From: CAIWTU01 sp035686205
GTDB taxonomy: Bacteria > Desulfobacterota > Desulfuromonadia > Geobacterales > Geobacteraceae
Assembly (NCBI GenBank): GCA_035686205.1
Contig: DASRZQ010000071.1
Coordinates: forward strand, 1 to 15,371
Length of the DNA stretch: 15,371 nt
Direction of reading: 5' to 3'
Shown: piece after piece, positions 7,201-14,821 of the stretch
Position numbering within the stretch: position 1 is the first letter of the stretch
Layout: every line of letters starts with the position of its first letter
Notes under the pieces: model-generated
The model's input: the letters and a program-made list of their open reading frames with translations, nothing else
Told to the model about the DNA's origin: nothing
The model's database searches: none
Position numbers and translations under genes: made by a program

Positions 7201-7844
7201 TCGGCCGCCAGGCGAAAGGGGTTTCCCTTCCCGTCCGCGCCTGTCAGGACCAGTTTCGACTCCGCCATGCCTTTCGTGGAAAGGTCATGGAGCGTCAGCG
7301 AAATTTTTTTCAGTGAAAGGCCGCCCGTTTTCACGGACATATCATTGAGAACAAGCGTGCCGACGAAAAATTCCGCGGCCGGTCGCTTTTTCTTCCTGGT
7401 GAGCAGCCGGATGAGACTGTCGCAGTTCCATTCGCCCGCGGCATTTTTCCCGAGACTGATTTTCAGCCCGTCGACCCGCAGCAGGGAAAAGCTTTTCTTC
7501 CCGGCCAGGAAGCTCCCCATATCCGGCCTGATGCGCAGCAAACGGGCAGTGGCGAGGGGAGCGCCGGCAAACCCCTCCGGATTCGCCAGGGTAATTTCGC
7601 GTACGGAAATGGACAATCCGGAAAGCGAGATCCCTTTCACGGTTACCGGCTGCCGCAGGACGGCACCCAGATACCCTGATGCCAGGCCGGCGGCATATGG
7701 AGTGGCAAGAAACGATTTGAGCGCGAAATAAAGGACAAGGAAAACCATTGCCGACCAGCCAATGATCCGGACGGCGAGCGATTTCTTTTTTCTTTCCCCG
7801 GCTGAACTTCCGGCTCCGTTGATGGTCTCTTCTCTTTTGTCCAT
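4266..7844 (-). CDS. AsmA-family long periplasmic envelope protein
   Basis: A 1192-aa protein with a short basic cytoplasmic N-terminus (RKKKSLAVR), one membrane helix at about residues 25-47, and a very long beta-rich periplasmic part. The segment after the helix (VTVKGISLSGLSISVREITLANPEGF) has the usual AsmA N-terminal style. Repeated short beta strands rich in G, S, L and V with SGxxxG-type turns continue to residue ~1100, and the C-terminus ends in a basic/proline-rich tail (AAKRGKPAAGQPPAEAPVQP). It is far longer than E. coli AsmA and nearer TamB or YhdP in size, so a bridge-like lipid transport role between the membranes is the likely family function; that is inference. The ribosome site before the ATG is weak. 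The gene stands alone downstream of the HU terminator. Confidence 0.8.
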   Translation of the reverse strand: MDKREETINGAGSSAGERKKKSLAVRIIGWSAMVFLVLYFALKSFLATPYAAGLASGYLGAVLRQPVTVKGISLSGLSISVREITLANPEGFAGAPLATARLLRIRPDMGSFLAGKKSFSLLRVDGLKISLGKNAAGEWNCDSLIRLLTRKKKRPAAEFFVGTLVLNDMSVKTGGLSLKKISLTLHDLSTKGMAESKLVLTGADGKGNPFRLAAEGRLGKTPDVRLSLVAPVISLAPLGNMPEGKPVFSPENGTAGLFLSAVYRNGEAAVNGHVACDRLGVIVKGRKMPLRGVLDFAARYSAARDEADLDRCSVVVNDTVRLNASGAVQHVKGERYFRFAAVSDEIRLKDILSLFPRETFGNIGLGGSLTCRDLRLAGSRDGGITSGGGVLSLRDVEATRDGRPILRGLTSDVTISRKAGGWDIGGALSASARAGSVPLEHLEARFHSSFSGVFRLLSMEIPALKAEIRGVPVRGQLVYSPGNPDPYKCVLTANSFPISVFNNFIVTKNTVFSGGTADISLRASGRGPASFAGKIQARLSGAGGTVSGKNIALREGNVTSDFNRSGSRLSATGTADVAGGMFSGNSFSGTFVFSTADGGFTLAGGKAVINNTNFKFFDISGRIPARETIPAGVRYPLKLTVRGLDLEAGETRIGNLSGSMDCFLTVGAGGRNLEGSAVLDIQAISLRGKTLGSVNGKVALASNGAVANLKGTALGGALASIARFDPLSLKKGVSFTGTLQDVQAEKLSEILPERFRLIFPAGRIGAGLEGGWSAGSGLSCGIEGAGNDITLAVKGGKTLLTGAGLTFKASAADGAITVREASIRKGEGVELNVTGSVSNVASKTRAGKFSLELEKKAVNSILDGFSAILPVPLQKANANGGGNVGMSGTLEIAGGKVLLEGSMQFDNALLDFPSHKVSIAGIDGALPFSFCLSGGSVEKPAETMSFSRENYQLLLNGLQREAKNGGKGQLLKIGRIQFGPLETDDVRIYAKSGNGMVEITSARSALYDGKVMGKGFMYYSGGFNYGTDLLINDMSLRQFCSAYPALKGYISGKLDGVVSLYGGKGGIPAMVGYTDLWARKGKGEEMLVSKEFLQKLAGRKLRGFFFRDDRSYDNGEISAFLLNGNITFEKLDLSHTNFLGMKDLSVSVAPVQNKIGLAHLFQTIREAAKRGKPAAGQPPAEAPVQPDVKWLE

Positions 7845-7901
7845 GGAGAGACTTTACCCGTTTGGATCGATTTTTACAAGGTCGCAGTCCTGTTTTTCGG
7901 G

Positions 7902-7913
7902 ACCGTTAACGGT
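7902..7913. promoter_or_regulatory. 12-bp perfect palindrome upstream of the AsmA-like gene
   Basis: ACCGTTAACGGT reads the same on both strands and lies about 58 bp before the start codon of the minus-strand AsmA-like gene, beyond the HU terminator. It could be an operator; no known regulator site is recognised. Confidence 0.3.
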
Positions 7914-7924
7914 GAAGCAGGGCG

Positions 7925-7953
7925 CATAAAAAAAGCCCCGTAAATTACGGGGC
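7925..7953 (-). terminator. Intrinsic terminator of the HU gene
   Basis: On the minus strand GCCCCGTAA pairs with TTACGGGGC (7935-7953) in an uninterrupted stem with a minimal loop, followed by seven T residues (plus-strand A run 7928-7934). It lies about 90 bp downstream of the HU stop. An extra small hairpin (ACCTGC/GCAGGT, 8020-8038) sits immediately after the stop codon. Confidence 0.85.
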
Positions 7954-8041
7954 ATTTTCAATCCGGGCCGCATGCCTTAAAGACGTGGTAAAATCATGCG
8001 TGCCTTGTTTTAAATTCTCACCTGCCGGGTTTGCAGGTTTA

Positions 8042-8326
8042 TCATTTCTTCTTGGTTGCTACCGCACTTTTCAGAGCTTTCCCAGGACGGAATTTGGGAA
8101 CTTTCGCCGCCGCGATCTTGATTTCCTTGCCGGTCTGCGGATTTCTGCCGACGCGGGCCTTTCTGCTGGCCACTTCGAAGGTTCCGAAACCGACCAGGGT
8201 CACACGCTCACCTTTTTTGAGAGAAGTGCTCACGGCGCTAATGAAAGCGCCAACCGCCTTGTCGGCAGCGGCTTTGGTGAGATTGGCGGACTTCGCTACT
8301 GATTCCACAAGTTCTGCTTTGGTCAT
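8042..8326 (-). CDS. HU/IHF-family DNA-binding protein
   Basis: Nucleoid-associated histone-like protein, 94 aa. It has the N-terminal helices (MTKAELVESVAKSANLTKAAADKAV), the GFGTF turn at residues 46-50, the DNA-intercalating arm RNPQTG at 61-66 with the key proline, and the C-terminal PKFRPGKALK. The sequence fits HU (hup) better than IHF, but with possible paralogues the subunit name is left open. Start 8326 is chosen because AAGGAGGG lies seven bases upstream; the frame stays open a further 15 residues but those would come from the leader. A short lysine tail (ATKKK) ends the protein. It has its own promoter and terminator and is monocistronic. Confidence 0.95.
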   Translation of the reverse strand: MTKAELVESVAKSANLTKAAADKAVGAFISAVSTSLKKGERVTLVGFGTFEVASRKARVGRNPQTGKEIKIAAAKVPKFRPGKALKSAVATKKK

Positions 8327-8360
8327 AACTACCCTCCTTATAGTGTGATAAATTAGCACT

Positions 8361-8388
8361 ACTATATACATAAATTAATACATTGCAA
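8361..8388 (-). promoter_or_regulatory. Sigma-70-like promoter of the HU gene
   Basis: On the minus strand TTGCAA (8383-8388) is followed after 16 bp by TATAGT (8361-8366) inside a very AT-rich stretch. Transcription would start near 8354, giving a leader of roughly 28 nt with a strong ribosome site. A further upstream inverted repeat, GTCTAA/TTAGAC at 8488-8505, could be a regulator site. Confidence 0.6.
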
Positions 8389-8487
8389 GGAAATATTTGT
8401 AATTTTATGATTTTTTTTCACTCTCCGAACGCTTGCAAATCAACATGTTAGCTGTTCCGGATCTGGAAAAAGCCGCCGGTAGAGTCC

Positions 8488-8505
8488 GTCTAACCACTAT
8501 TAGAC
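8488..8505. promoter_or_regulatory. Inverted repeat GTCTAA-N6-TTAGAC
   Basis: Six-base arms with a six-base spacer lie between the PBP1A stop and the HU promoter, about 100 bp upstream of the HU -35. There is no U-run downstream on the minus strand, so a terminator for PBP1A is unlikely; operator or chance. Confidence 0.25.
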
Positions 8506-8531
8506 ATAAAATTTTCAATAATTACAATACG

Positions 8532-11006
8532 TTATTGTCCGACATCCGGCACCAGCGGCTGCGGTTTCTCCTCGTCATAATCCTTCGGCTCGGTCCCGGC
8601 GATGAAGCATTCCTGAACGGCTCCCGCCGACCCCTGCCTGGCCAGATGTCCGGTTTGCGGATTGATATAAGCGAAAACGACATTCGACGGGGCCCTGAAT
8701 GACTGAACCGGCATCCCCGACACGGCGCGCTGCATGAACTCGGTCCAGATGGGCGCCGCCGCCTGGCCTCCCGACCCTCCCGCGCCCAGGGACTTCTCCT
8801 GGTCGTACCCCACCCAGACGCCGGCAACCAGCTGCGGCACAAATCCGACGAACCAGGCGTCTTTCATGTCATTTGTCGTACCGGTTTTACCCGCGACCGG
8901 CCGTCCCACCGCCTTCGCCCTCTGGCCGGTGCCGCTGGTAACGACACTTTGCATGAGGTTGGTCATGATATAGGAAGTTTCCGGCGATATTACCGGAACC
9001 GGAGCATTTGCCGGCGCCGCGGGCGAGCCCGTATCCTGAATCCTCACCGGCATGTCGGCGTCTTCGTTCCGGGCCGAACTCATTGGAGAGAATACAGGCA
9101 CGGCCGGCGGGGCATACTCTTCCATTACCTTGCCGTCTCCGTCGACAACCTTTGTGATGAAATAGGGGGTCACCCGGTATCCTCCGGAGGCAAAAACCGC
9201 GTAAGCCGAGGTAAGCTCCAGGGGAGTCACGCTGGACGACCCGAGGGCCAGCGTTAGGTTCGCGGCGAGCGGCGAGGTAATCCCGAGTTTCTTGGCGTAG
9301 TCGATGGCATAACCCACGCCGACGCTTTCAAGTATCTTGACGCTGACCACGTTGATCGAATTGGTCAGCGCCTCCCGCATGGTCACGGGGCCCCGGTAGA
9401 TATTGTCATAGTTTTTCGGTTTCCACGCCTTTTCCCTGCCGCTTTCGTATTCGACCGGCGAATCGTCGATTATGCTGGCGGGAGTCATGCCCTTGTCCAA
9501 TGCCGATGCGTAAATGACCGGCTTGAACGCTGAACCGGGATTCCGCCTTGCCTGCATCGCCCGGTTGAACTGGCTTTTCCTGAAGTCGTAACCGCCGATC
9601 ATGGCGCGCACCGACCCGGTCCTCGGGTCCATCGCCACCAGGGCCGCCTGGGCAAGGGGCTCCTGGTCCAGCGCGAATACCGCACCGGCCTTGTTGACGT
9701 CGGGCGTTATCACCGAGACCTCGATCACCGCCCCGAGCGGGATTGTTTTGCCTTTCGCCCCGGAATCCTTCCCGTAGGCATCCTCAAGCGTGACCTTCCC
9801 CGCCCATGCCATATTCTTCCTGGACAGAACGCCGCTCCTGTCCCCCACGCGGACCGTCATCTCGCCCTTGCCCGGATTCACCGCTGTTACCACACCCTGG
9901 TATGTCTCCCCTGTCTTCAGGGAAGCGGAATCTATACCGTCCTCGACCTTTTTGCAAAATTCGTCGATCCGGTCCGGCGACAGGTAATCGATGGGACCGC
10001 GGAACCCCTGCCTTTTGTCCACGGCCTTGAGGCCGTTGACGACACTGTCGTAGGCCGCCTTCTGCATCCCGGCATTCATGGTGGTATAGATCTTCATGCC
10101 GCCCTTGTAGAGCATGTCTTCCCCGTATTTATCCTCCAGCTGAACGCGAATATTTTCCAGGAAATAGGCCGACTGGTCGCTGTTGACCAGCTTCTTGGAG
10201 CGGATAATTATCGGCGTGCTCCTGGCATGGATCGCTTCCGCCTCGGTTATGAAGCCTTCCTTGACCATCCTTTCGAGAACGTACGCCTGTCTTTCCTTTG
10301 CCCTTTCCAGGTGCTTGATCGGCGAATAGCTGTTGGGCGCCTTCGGCAGTCCCGCCAGCATGGCCATTTCAGCGAGGTTCAGGTTCTCCACGTCCTTGCC
10401 GAAATAGGTCTCCGCCGCGACCTGCACGCCGTAGGAACCGGCACCCAGATATATCTGGTTCAGGTAGATATAGAGTATTTCATCCTTTGTGAGCTTCTCC
10501 TCCATCCGCTTGGCGAGGATCGCTTCCTTCAGCTTGCGGGAAAATGTCTTTTCCGGCGACAGGAGCATGGACTTCGCCACCTGCTGGGTAATGGTCGAGG
10601 CCCCCTCCTTTTTGCTCAGCGTGACCAGGTTCTTCAGCACGGCCCGGAAAATTCCAAGGTAATCGATTCCCTTATGCCGGTAAAAATTGGAATCCTCGGC
10701 GGCGACAAATGCGTTGACCAGTTTCCGGGGGATTTTGTCCACCGGCACGACAATGCGCCTTTCCAGGTAGAACTCCCCCACCAGGCTCCCATCTTCGCCG
10801 AAGACCTGGGAAACTATGGGAGGCTTGTAATCGGCCAGTCTTTCGACTCTCGGCAGGGTCCCGAGAAGATAAAGAAAATATCCGGTAAACGCCAGGACGG
10901 CAATCCCGGCAACGATGGCCGCCGCGACGGCGATAATCTTGAGGGGACTTTTTCCGGAGGTCCTGCGAATCCTCCTCGCCTGGGTGTTCATATCATTCCG
11001 CATCAT
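8532..11006 (-). CDS. mrcA: Class A penicillin-binding protein (PBP1A-type)
   Basis: Bifunctional peptidoglycan synthase, 824 aa, anchored in the inner membrane by one helix (about residues 23-49) after a basic N-terminus. The glycosyltransferase domain (~60-240) shows E104 in EDSNFYRHKGID and the GASTITQQVAK block at 135-145. An OB-like insert lies at about 330-440. The transpeptidase domain has the nucleophile S492 in GSAFK, S550-I-N552, and K707-T-G in GKTGTTNDMKDAWFVG, so all catalytic motifs are present. A proline/alanine-rich linker (~632-675) interrupts the transpeptidase domain before the KTG motif. GGAG lies 9 bases before the ATG at 11006; the adjacent second ATG (11003) is an equal candidate. 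Substrate is lipid II; the enzyme is a target of beta-lactams. Confidence 0.95.
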   Translation of the reverse strand: MMRNDMNTQARRIRRTSGKSPLKIIAVAAAIVAGIAVLAFTGYFLYLLGTLPRVERLADYKPPIVSQVFGEDGSLVGEFYLERRIVVPVDKIPRKLVNAFVAAEDSNFYRHKGIDYLGIFRAVLKNLVTLSKKEGASTITQQVAKSMLLSPEKTFSRKLKEAILAKRMEEKLTKDEILYIYLNQIYLGAGSYGVQVAAETYFGKDVENLNLAEMAMLAGLPKAPNSYSPIKHLERAKERQAYVLERMVKEGFITEAEAIHARSTPIIIRSKKLVNSDQSAYFLENIRVQLEDKYGEDMLYKGGMKIYTTMNAGMQKAAYDSVVNGLKAVDKRQGFRGPIDYLSPDRIDEFCKKVEDGIDSASLKTGETYQGVVTAVNPGKGEMTVRVGDRSGVLSRKNMAWAGKVTLEDAYGKDSGAKGKTIPLGAVIEVSVITPDVNKAGAVFALDQEPLAQAALVAMDPRTGSVRAMIGGYDFRKSQFNRAMQARRNPGSAFKPVIYASALDKGMTPASIIDDSPVEYESGREKAWKPKNYDNIYRGPVTMREALTNSINVVSVKILESVGVGYAIDYAKKLGITSPLAANLTLALGSSSVTPLELTSAYAVFASGGYRVTPYFITKVVDGDGKVMEEYAPPAVPVFSPMSSARNEDADMPVRIQDTGSPAAPANAPVPVISPETSYIMTNLMQSVVTSGTGQRAKAVGRPVAGKTGTTNDMKDAWFVGFVPQLVAGVWVGYDQEKSLGAGGSGGQAAAPIWTEFMQRAVSGMPVQSFRAPSNVVFAYINPQTGHLARQGSAGAVQECFIAGTEPKDYDEEKPQPLVPDVGQ

Positions 11007-11114
11007 CGTGCAAATCTCCGCAATTGAGTAAAATTAGCTTTCTTCGCGTTGCAAGAATACCGCATAGTAACGCGCAAATACAAGAATATTCACTTAATTT
11101 ATACCTGAATCAGT

Positions 11115-11271
11115 GACGCCTGAACGCCGAGGCAAGCGGAATGCCGGGGTTTATTCCGTGGTCCGTGACCGTGATCCGTGTCCATGGACATGGCTTTACG
11201 GGGAACGGATACCGGACACGGGTCACGGAATAAACCGAGGCGTTCCGCGCAGACGAAGGCGTGAATGCGTC
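11115..11271. repeat. 157-bp imperfect inverted-repeat element between PBP1A and hsp33
   Basis: The 306-bp gap between these genes is dominated by this element. The best core is GGTTTATTCCGTG (11148-11160) against CACGGAATAAACC ending at 11236. Pairing continues outward to GACGCC...GCGTC with scattered mismatches, and inward through GTGACC/GGTCAC and GTGTCC/GGACAC. The centre holds GTCCATGGAC. It would form one long cruciform or hairpin and has no ORF, so a MITE-like non-autonomous or REP-type element is likely. The left remainder (11007-11114) is AT-rich and presumably holds the PBP1A promoter, which I cannot place with confidence. Confidence 0.6.
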
Positions 11272-11312
11272 ATGGATTCATGATTATTATCATTAACCAT
11301 TCCGGCAAGGGT

Positions 11313-12185
11313 TCATTTCGTCTCTTCGGCCAGCATTTCGAGCTCCGCGCGGCTGAATCGATAGATCTCCCTGCAGAATTCGCAGGTAACCTCGGTTCCG
11401 CCGTCGCGCCGGATCATTTCCGCAAGCTCGCTCGAACCCAGTGAAATGAGGACCCGTTCGATTTTCTCGCGGCTGCATGTACATTGGAATGCAAGCGCCC
11501 GTTTCTCCAGGGTCAGGCAAGGGATACCCTCGAAAAGTGTTTCCAGCATATGCTCCGGCGATTTGCCTTCCAGCAGAAGCCGGCTTACCGGAGGCATACC
11601 GTTTATCCTTCCCATCAGCTTATCAATAACCTCTTCGTCGGCCGGAGGGAGAGACTGGACGAGAAAGCCGCCGGAAGCGGAAACCCTGTTGTCCGGCTCC
11701 ACGAAGACGCCGAGTCCGACGGCGGAAGGTATCTGCTCGGAATCGGTCAGGTAATACGCTATATCCTCGGCGATTTCACCGCTGTAGAGCTGCACCAGCC
11801 CTTTGTACGGCTCCTTCAGGCCCAGGTCCTTGGTAACCGTGAGAAAGCCGGCCCTTCCCAGCGCCCCGCCCACGTCCAGCTTGCCCGCCCCGGTGACCAT
11901 GTGCACTTCCGGGACGCCCACATATCCGCGCACCGCGCCGTTGCTGTCCGCCTCGACGATGACCTTTCGCAGCGGGCCGTTCCCCTCGAATTTCAGCGCC
12001 ACCCTCTGCCCGGTTTTCAGCAGCGCACCCATCAGCGCCCCGCCGGTGAGCGCACGCCCCAAGGCCGCGGACGCTGTCGGGTAGGTGCCGTGACGCCGCG
12101 CGGCCTCATTTGCCAGACCCGTCGTAACACATGCCAGTGCCCTGACGTTTTCCGTTTCGGTAATAATCCTCACCAAATAATCCAT
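11313..12185 (-). CDS. hslO: Redox-regulated chaperone Hsp33
   Basis: Cytoplasmic holdase activated by oxidants, 290 aa, the normal family length. The N-terminal substrate-binding domain has the family blocks ARRHGTYPTASAALGRALTGG and GNGPLRKVIVEADSNGAVRGYVG. The C-terminal zinc switch is complete: C235-x-C237 and C268-x2-C271, spaced by 30 residues, within the known range. A further cysteine, C223, lies outside the zinc set. Start 12185 is chosen because AGAGGA lies 5 bases upstream and the protein then begins MDYLVRI as in relatives; the frame extends 23 residues further upstream, into the inverted-repeat element. The gene is flanked on both sides by inverted-repeat elements. Confidence 0.95.
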   Translation of the reverse strand: MDYLVRIITETENVRALACVTTGLANEAARRHGTYPTASAALGRALTGGALMGALLKTGQRVALKFEGNGPLRKVIVEADSNGAVRGYVGVPEVHMVTGAGKLDVGGALGRAGFLTVTKDLGLKEPYKGLVQLYSGEIAEDIAYYLTDSEQIPSAVGLGVFVEPDNRVSASGGFLVQSLPPADEEVIDKLMGRINGMPPVSRLLLEGKSPEHMLETLFEGIPCLTLEKRALAFQCTCSREKIERVLISLGSSELAEMIRRDGGTEVTCEFCREIYRFSRAELEMLAEETK

Positions 12186-12213
12186 CAAAATCCTCTTCCC
12201 ACCCTGATTCCGC

Positions 12214-12367
12214 GAGCATGAAAGCCTTCGCTCGCTTTGGATGGCGGGGTCCAACGCCGCCTGCGCGGTTTAATGCCGGCTTCTTCGTGTGAACTCCGCC
12301 ACCACTATGGTCCCGGCGGACGAGGCCGAGACAGAGCCACCCCAAGCGAGCGAAGGCTTTCATGCTC
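12214..12367. repeat. 154-bp element with perfect 24-bp terminal inverted repeats, upstream of hsp33
   Basis: Positions 12214-12237 (GAGCATGAAAGCCTTCGCTC, then GCTT) are the exact reverse complement of 12344-12367. The interior is GC-rich, contains no ORF worth calling and holds smaller pairings. No target duplication is visible (CCGC left, ACAG right). It fills most of the 208 bp between the U32 gene stop and hsp33, ending 28 bp before the hsp33 ATG, so the hsp33 promoter must lie inside it or upstream of it. A MITE-like or palindromic repeat element is the simplest reading. Confidence 0.7.
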
Positions 12368-12393
12368 ACAGGTTCAGCCCTTTCAAATTGCTT

Positions 12394-14763
12394 CTATATC
12401 AGCCCCGCCGTGAAATTGAACTCCGATGTATCCGGAAGCGCCTCGCCCCGCGCGCAGGCCCCCAGCAAGGCTTTCCAGCGTTCGCGCGGCTCTCCGGAAA
12501 GATCCATGATGAATGCCGGACAGCCCATTTCCTGCAGCCTGCTTTTGTACGCGATAATGGAAAACCTCCGTACCGGGGTGACCACGGTCAGACCGTCCTG
12601 CGACCGCACCTGGTACCCGTCCCCGCGGTCCGAAGTAACCGGTGAATCGCCGCGCACATCCTTTATCCTGATTTTCGACGTAATGGCCGGCACCTCGCCG
12701 TAGAGCAGCATCCTTTTCGGGACCGCCACATCAGAGCGAAGCAGCGCCGCCATATTTTCAGCGTCGTCCTCAATGTACAGGGTAACCGCTTCGGCGCCCA
12801 GTTCCCTCCAGGTCAGCATGGACTGGCTGTTCAGGGAGAAAAGCCGGTAATCGGTCGCAAGCCCGGCGTCCAGGCCTTTCAATATTTGAAAATGTGAAAG
12901 ATTGGAAAGCTCGAACCGGCGGAATCCAAGATTGACAATCGTCTCGACCGCATCACGGTAAAAGGGGACATCCTCATCGAAGATAATGAACGGCAGCCGC
13001 CAGGAAACGCTCTTTTCCCGGCCTTTCAGCTTCCTGGCGAAAAGGGGGAGCTGGTGCAGGTTGGCCTTCGACACCGGAAGTGAAAGGTGATCGACACCTT
13101 CCTGCATGAGCAGATGGAAGTCCCGCACGCTTTCCGTCCGCACCGCCAGTTCCGCGCGTTGAGTCCTTGCCGGACGGATTTCGCCGCGGAGGCCCGCGAG
13201 CGCCCGTTCCCTGGATTCCCGGCGTCGCCGGTGGTACTCGTCCGCCAGTTTCCCGGCAAGCTGCCGGTACAGCTCGCGCCGGATATCCTTCAGCCTGGCG
13301 GGGGGAATGAACAGCGCCGGGAATCCGGGCGCGCTCAGTGAGTTGAGAACGAACGGGGTTTCGCCGGTTTTTTCGAACTGGCCGCGCAGCACCCCTTCCA
13401 TGTCGGTGGAGCGTGCGGGTTCGAGCGCCCCGAGGATGAACCTGAAAGAAAATTCCCCTCCGGCCGTCCGCGCCTTCACGATCATGTCCTGGCCTTCCGC
13501 GGCAAAGAGAAGGTCGCATGCGATATTATCGGCCTTCACTGACGCAAGCTTGCGCAGGCAGGCGTTTTCGCTCATGGTGAAAGCGGTCTCCGACGAGACC
13601 TTGAACACCGCGTCGCCCATTTTGAATTGGAAAGGGGCAATCGTCGTGACGGTGCTCTTTTCCCGCGCCGCCTTCACCTGCTGCTGGCCGATAAAGAGCT
13701 CCTTGACGGTGAATGCCTTGCCGGCCATATCGCTCTTCGGCTGGACGCGGACCCGGTCGCCCACGTGGAGCCGGTCCCTGGTCACAAAGGTAATGCGGTT
13801 GCCCCGGACCGCCTGGATATCGCCGAGGAAACGGCCAGTAGCGCCCCTCAGATGCGGCATTGCGATATCGGTCGGATTGCGCGAGGCAAGGAATCCTCGG
13901 GTCGGCGTCCGGCCGAAGGAAAGCTTCAGCAGCTCCTTGGCCTCGGCCACGGCGTCAGGCCGCTTTCCGGGGGCGGCATCCATCACCATGCGGTACGCGC
14001 CCACCACGCTCGCCACGTACTCGGCCGATTTCATTCTCCCCTCTATCTTGAACGAGGCCACACCGGCATCTGCAAGCTCCTGCAGCATCTCGATGGCGGA
14101 AAAATCGTTGGGAGAGAAATAGTATCCCTCCTTGCCCCTGTACCGGTAAAGCCTGCGGCAGGGCTGGGCGCAGCGCCCCCGGTTGCCGCTGAGGCCCCCG
14201 AGGAACGAGGAGAAATAGCATTGGCCGGAAAAGGAGAAACAGAGGGCGCCGTGGACGAAGCATTCGATCTCCATCCCGGTGGAGGCGGCGATGGCCCTTA
14301 TCTGGTCAATGTGCAGCTCCCTGGCCAGCACCACCCGCCGGAAGCCCATTTCTTCCAGCTGCCTGACCCCGGCGGAATTGTGAATGGTCATCTGCGTCGA
14401 GGCATGGAGGGGGATTTCAGGGAAATACTCGCGTATCAGGCGATAGACCGCCATATCCTGGAGGATCACGCCGTCAGTGCGCATCGCCGCGAGCGCCGAG
14501 AGGGTATCGACCAGGCGGGGAAGCTCCTGCTCCTTGACGAGGGTATTGAGGGTTACATAGACCTTCCGCCCGAGGGAATGGGCGTAGGCGGTGATTTTTT
14601 CCATCTGCGGCACGGAGAAGTTTTTTGCTTTGGCGCGGGCGGAAAATTCGTTCAGACCGGCATATACCGCGTCCGCCCCCTTCTCCATGGCGGCGAAAAA
14701 CGCCTCCAGCGAACCGGCAGGGGCGAGCAGTTCCGGTTTTCCATTTTGTTGCCTGTTTGACAT
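12394..14763 (-). CDS. U32-family protein, RlhA-like 23S rRNA hydroxylase
   Basis: Member of the U32 (peptidase/collagenase-like) family, 789 aa. The N-terminal TIM-barrel-like part (about 10-300) carries ELLAPAGSLEAFFAAMEKGADAVYAG, HASTQMTIHN and the cysteine block FVHGALCFSFSGQC...GRCAQPCRR with C168, C175, C182, C198 and C202, thought to hold an iron-sulfur cluster in the family. The order U32 core followed by a DUF3656-like middle region (~370-500) points to the RlhA/YdcP branch, which makes 5-hydroxycytidine in 23S rRNA from prephenate-derived substrate. It is longer than E. coli RlhA (about 650 aa), with an extra ~150 residues at the C-terminus. No Shine-Dalgarno site precedes the ATG. 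Family assignment is firm, the exact role is inferred. Confidence 0.8.
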   Translation of the reverse strand: MSNRQQNGKPELLAPAGSLEAFFAAMEKGADAVYAGLNEFSARAKAKNFSVPQMEKITAYAHSLGRKVYVTLNTLVKEQELPRLVDTLSALAAMRTDGVILQDMAVYRLIREYFPEIPLHASTQMTIHNSAGVRQLEEMGFRRVVLARELHIDQIRAIAASTGMEIECFVHGALCFSFSGQCYFSSFLGGLSGNRGRCAQPCRRLYRYRGKEGYYFSPNDFSAIEMLQELADAGVASFKIEGRMKSAEYVASVVGAYRMVMDAAPGKRPDAVAEAKELLKLSFGRTPTRGFLASRNPTDIAMPHLRGATGRFLGDIQAVRGNRITFVTRDRLHVGDRVRVQPKSDMAGKAFTVKELFIGQQQVKAAREKSTVTTIAPFQFKMGDAVFKVSSETAFTMSENACLRKLASVKADNIACDLLFAAEGQDMIVKARTAGGEFSFRFILGALEPARSTDMEGVLRGQFEKTGETPFVLNSLSAPGFPALFIPPARLKDIRRELYRQLAGKLADEYHRRRRESRERALAGLRGEIRPARTQRAELAVRTESVRDFHLLMQEGVDHLSLPVSKANLHQLPLFARKLKGREKSVSWRLPFIIFDEDVPFYRDAVETIVNLGFRRFELSNLSHFQILKGLDAGLATDYRLFSLNSQSMLTWRELGAEAVTLYIEDDAENMAALLRSDVAVPKRMLLYGEVPAITSKIRIKDVRGDSPVTSDRGDGYQVRSQDGLTVVTPVRRFSIIAYKSRLQEMGCPAFIMDLSGEPRERWKALLGACARGEALPDTSEFNFTAGLI

Positions 14764-14769
14764 ACAACC

Positions 14770-14799
14770 AGACTACATGAAAGGCCGGGAAAGCGTCAA
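14770..14799 (-). promoter_or_regulatory. Candidate promoter giving a leaderless U32/rlhA-like mRNA
   Basis: On the minus strand TTGACG (14794-14799) and TAGTCT (14770-14775) are separated by 18 bp. Only six bases (GGTTGT) separate the -10 from the ATG, so transcription would begin at or next to the start codon. This fits the missing ribosome-binding site. Confidence 0.35.
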
Positions 14800-14821
14800 G
14801 GAATGTTTGGCGCGGCGCCCG

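Noticed and set aside
12186..12254. 23-residue N-terminal extension of Hsp33
   Set aside because: It would be encoded partly by the inverted-repeat element, and the Hsp33 family starts at the MDYLVRI position.
13627..14760. 377-residue plus-strand frame opposite the U32 gene
   Set aside because: Antisense shadow: proline/glycine/histidine-rich composition without motifs, against clear U32 conservation on the minus strand.
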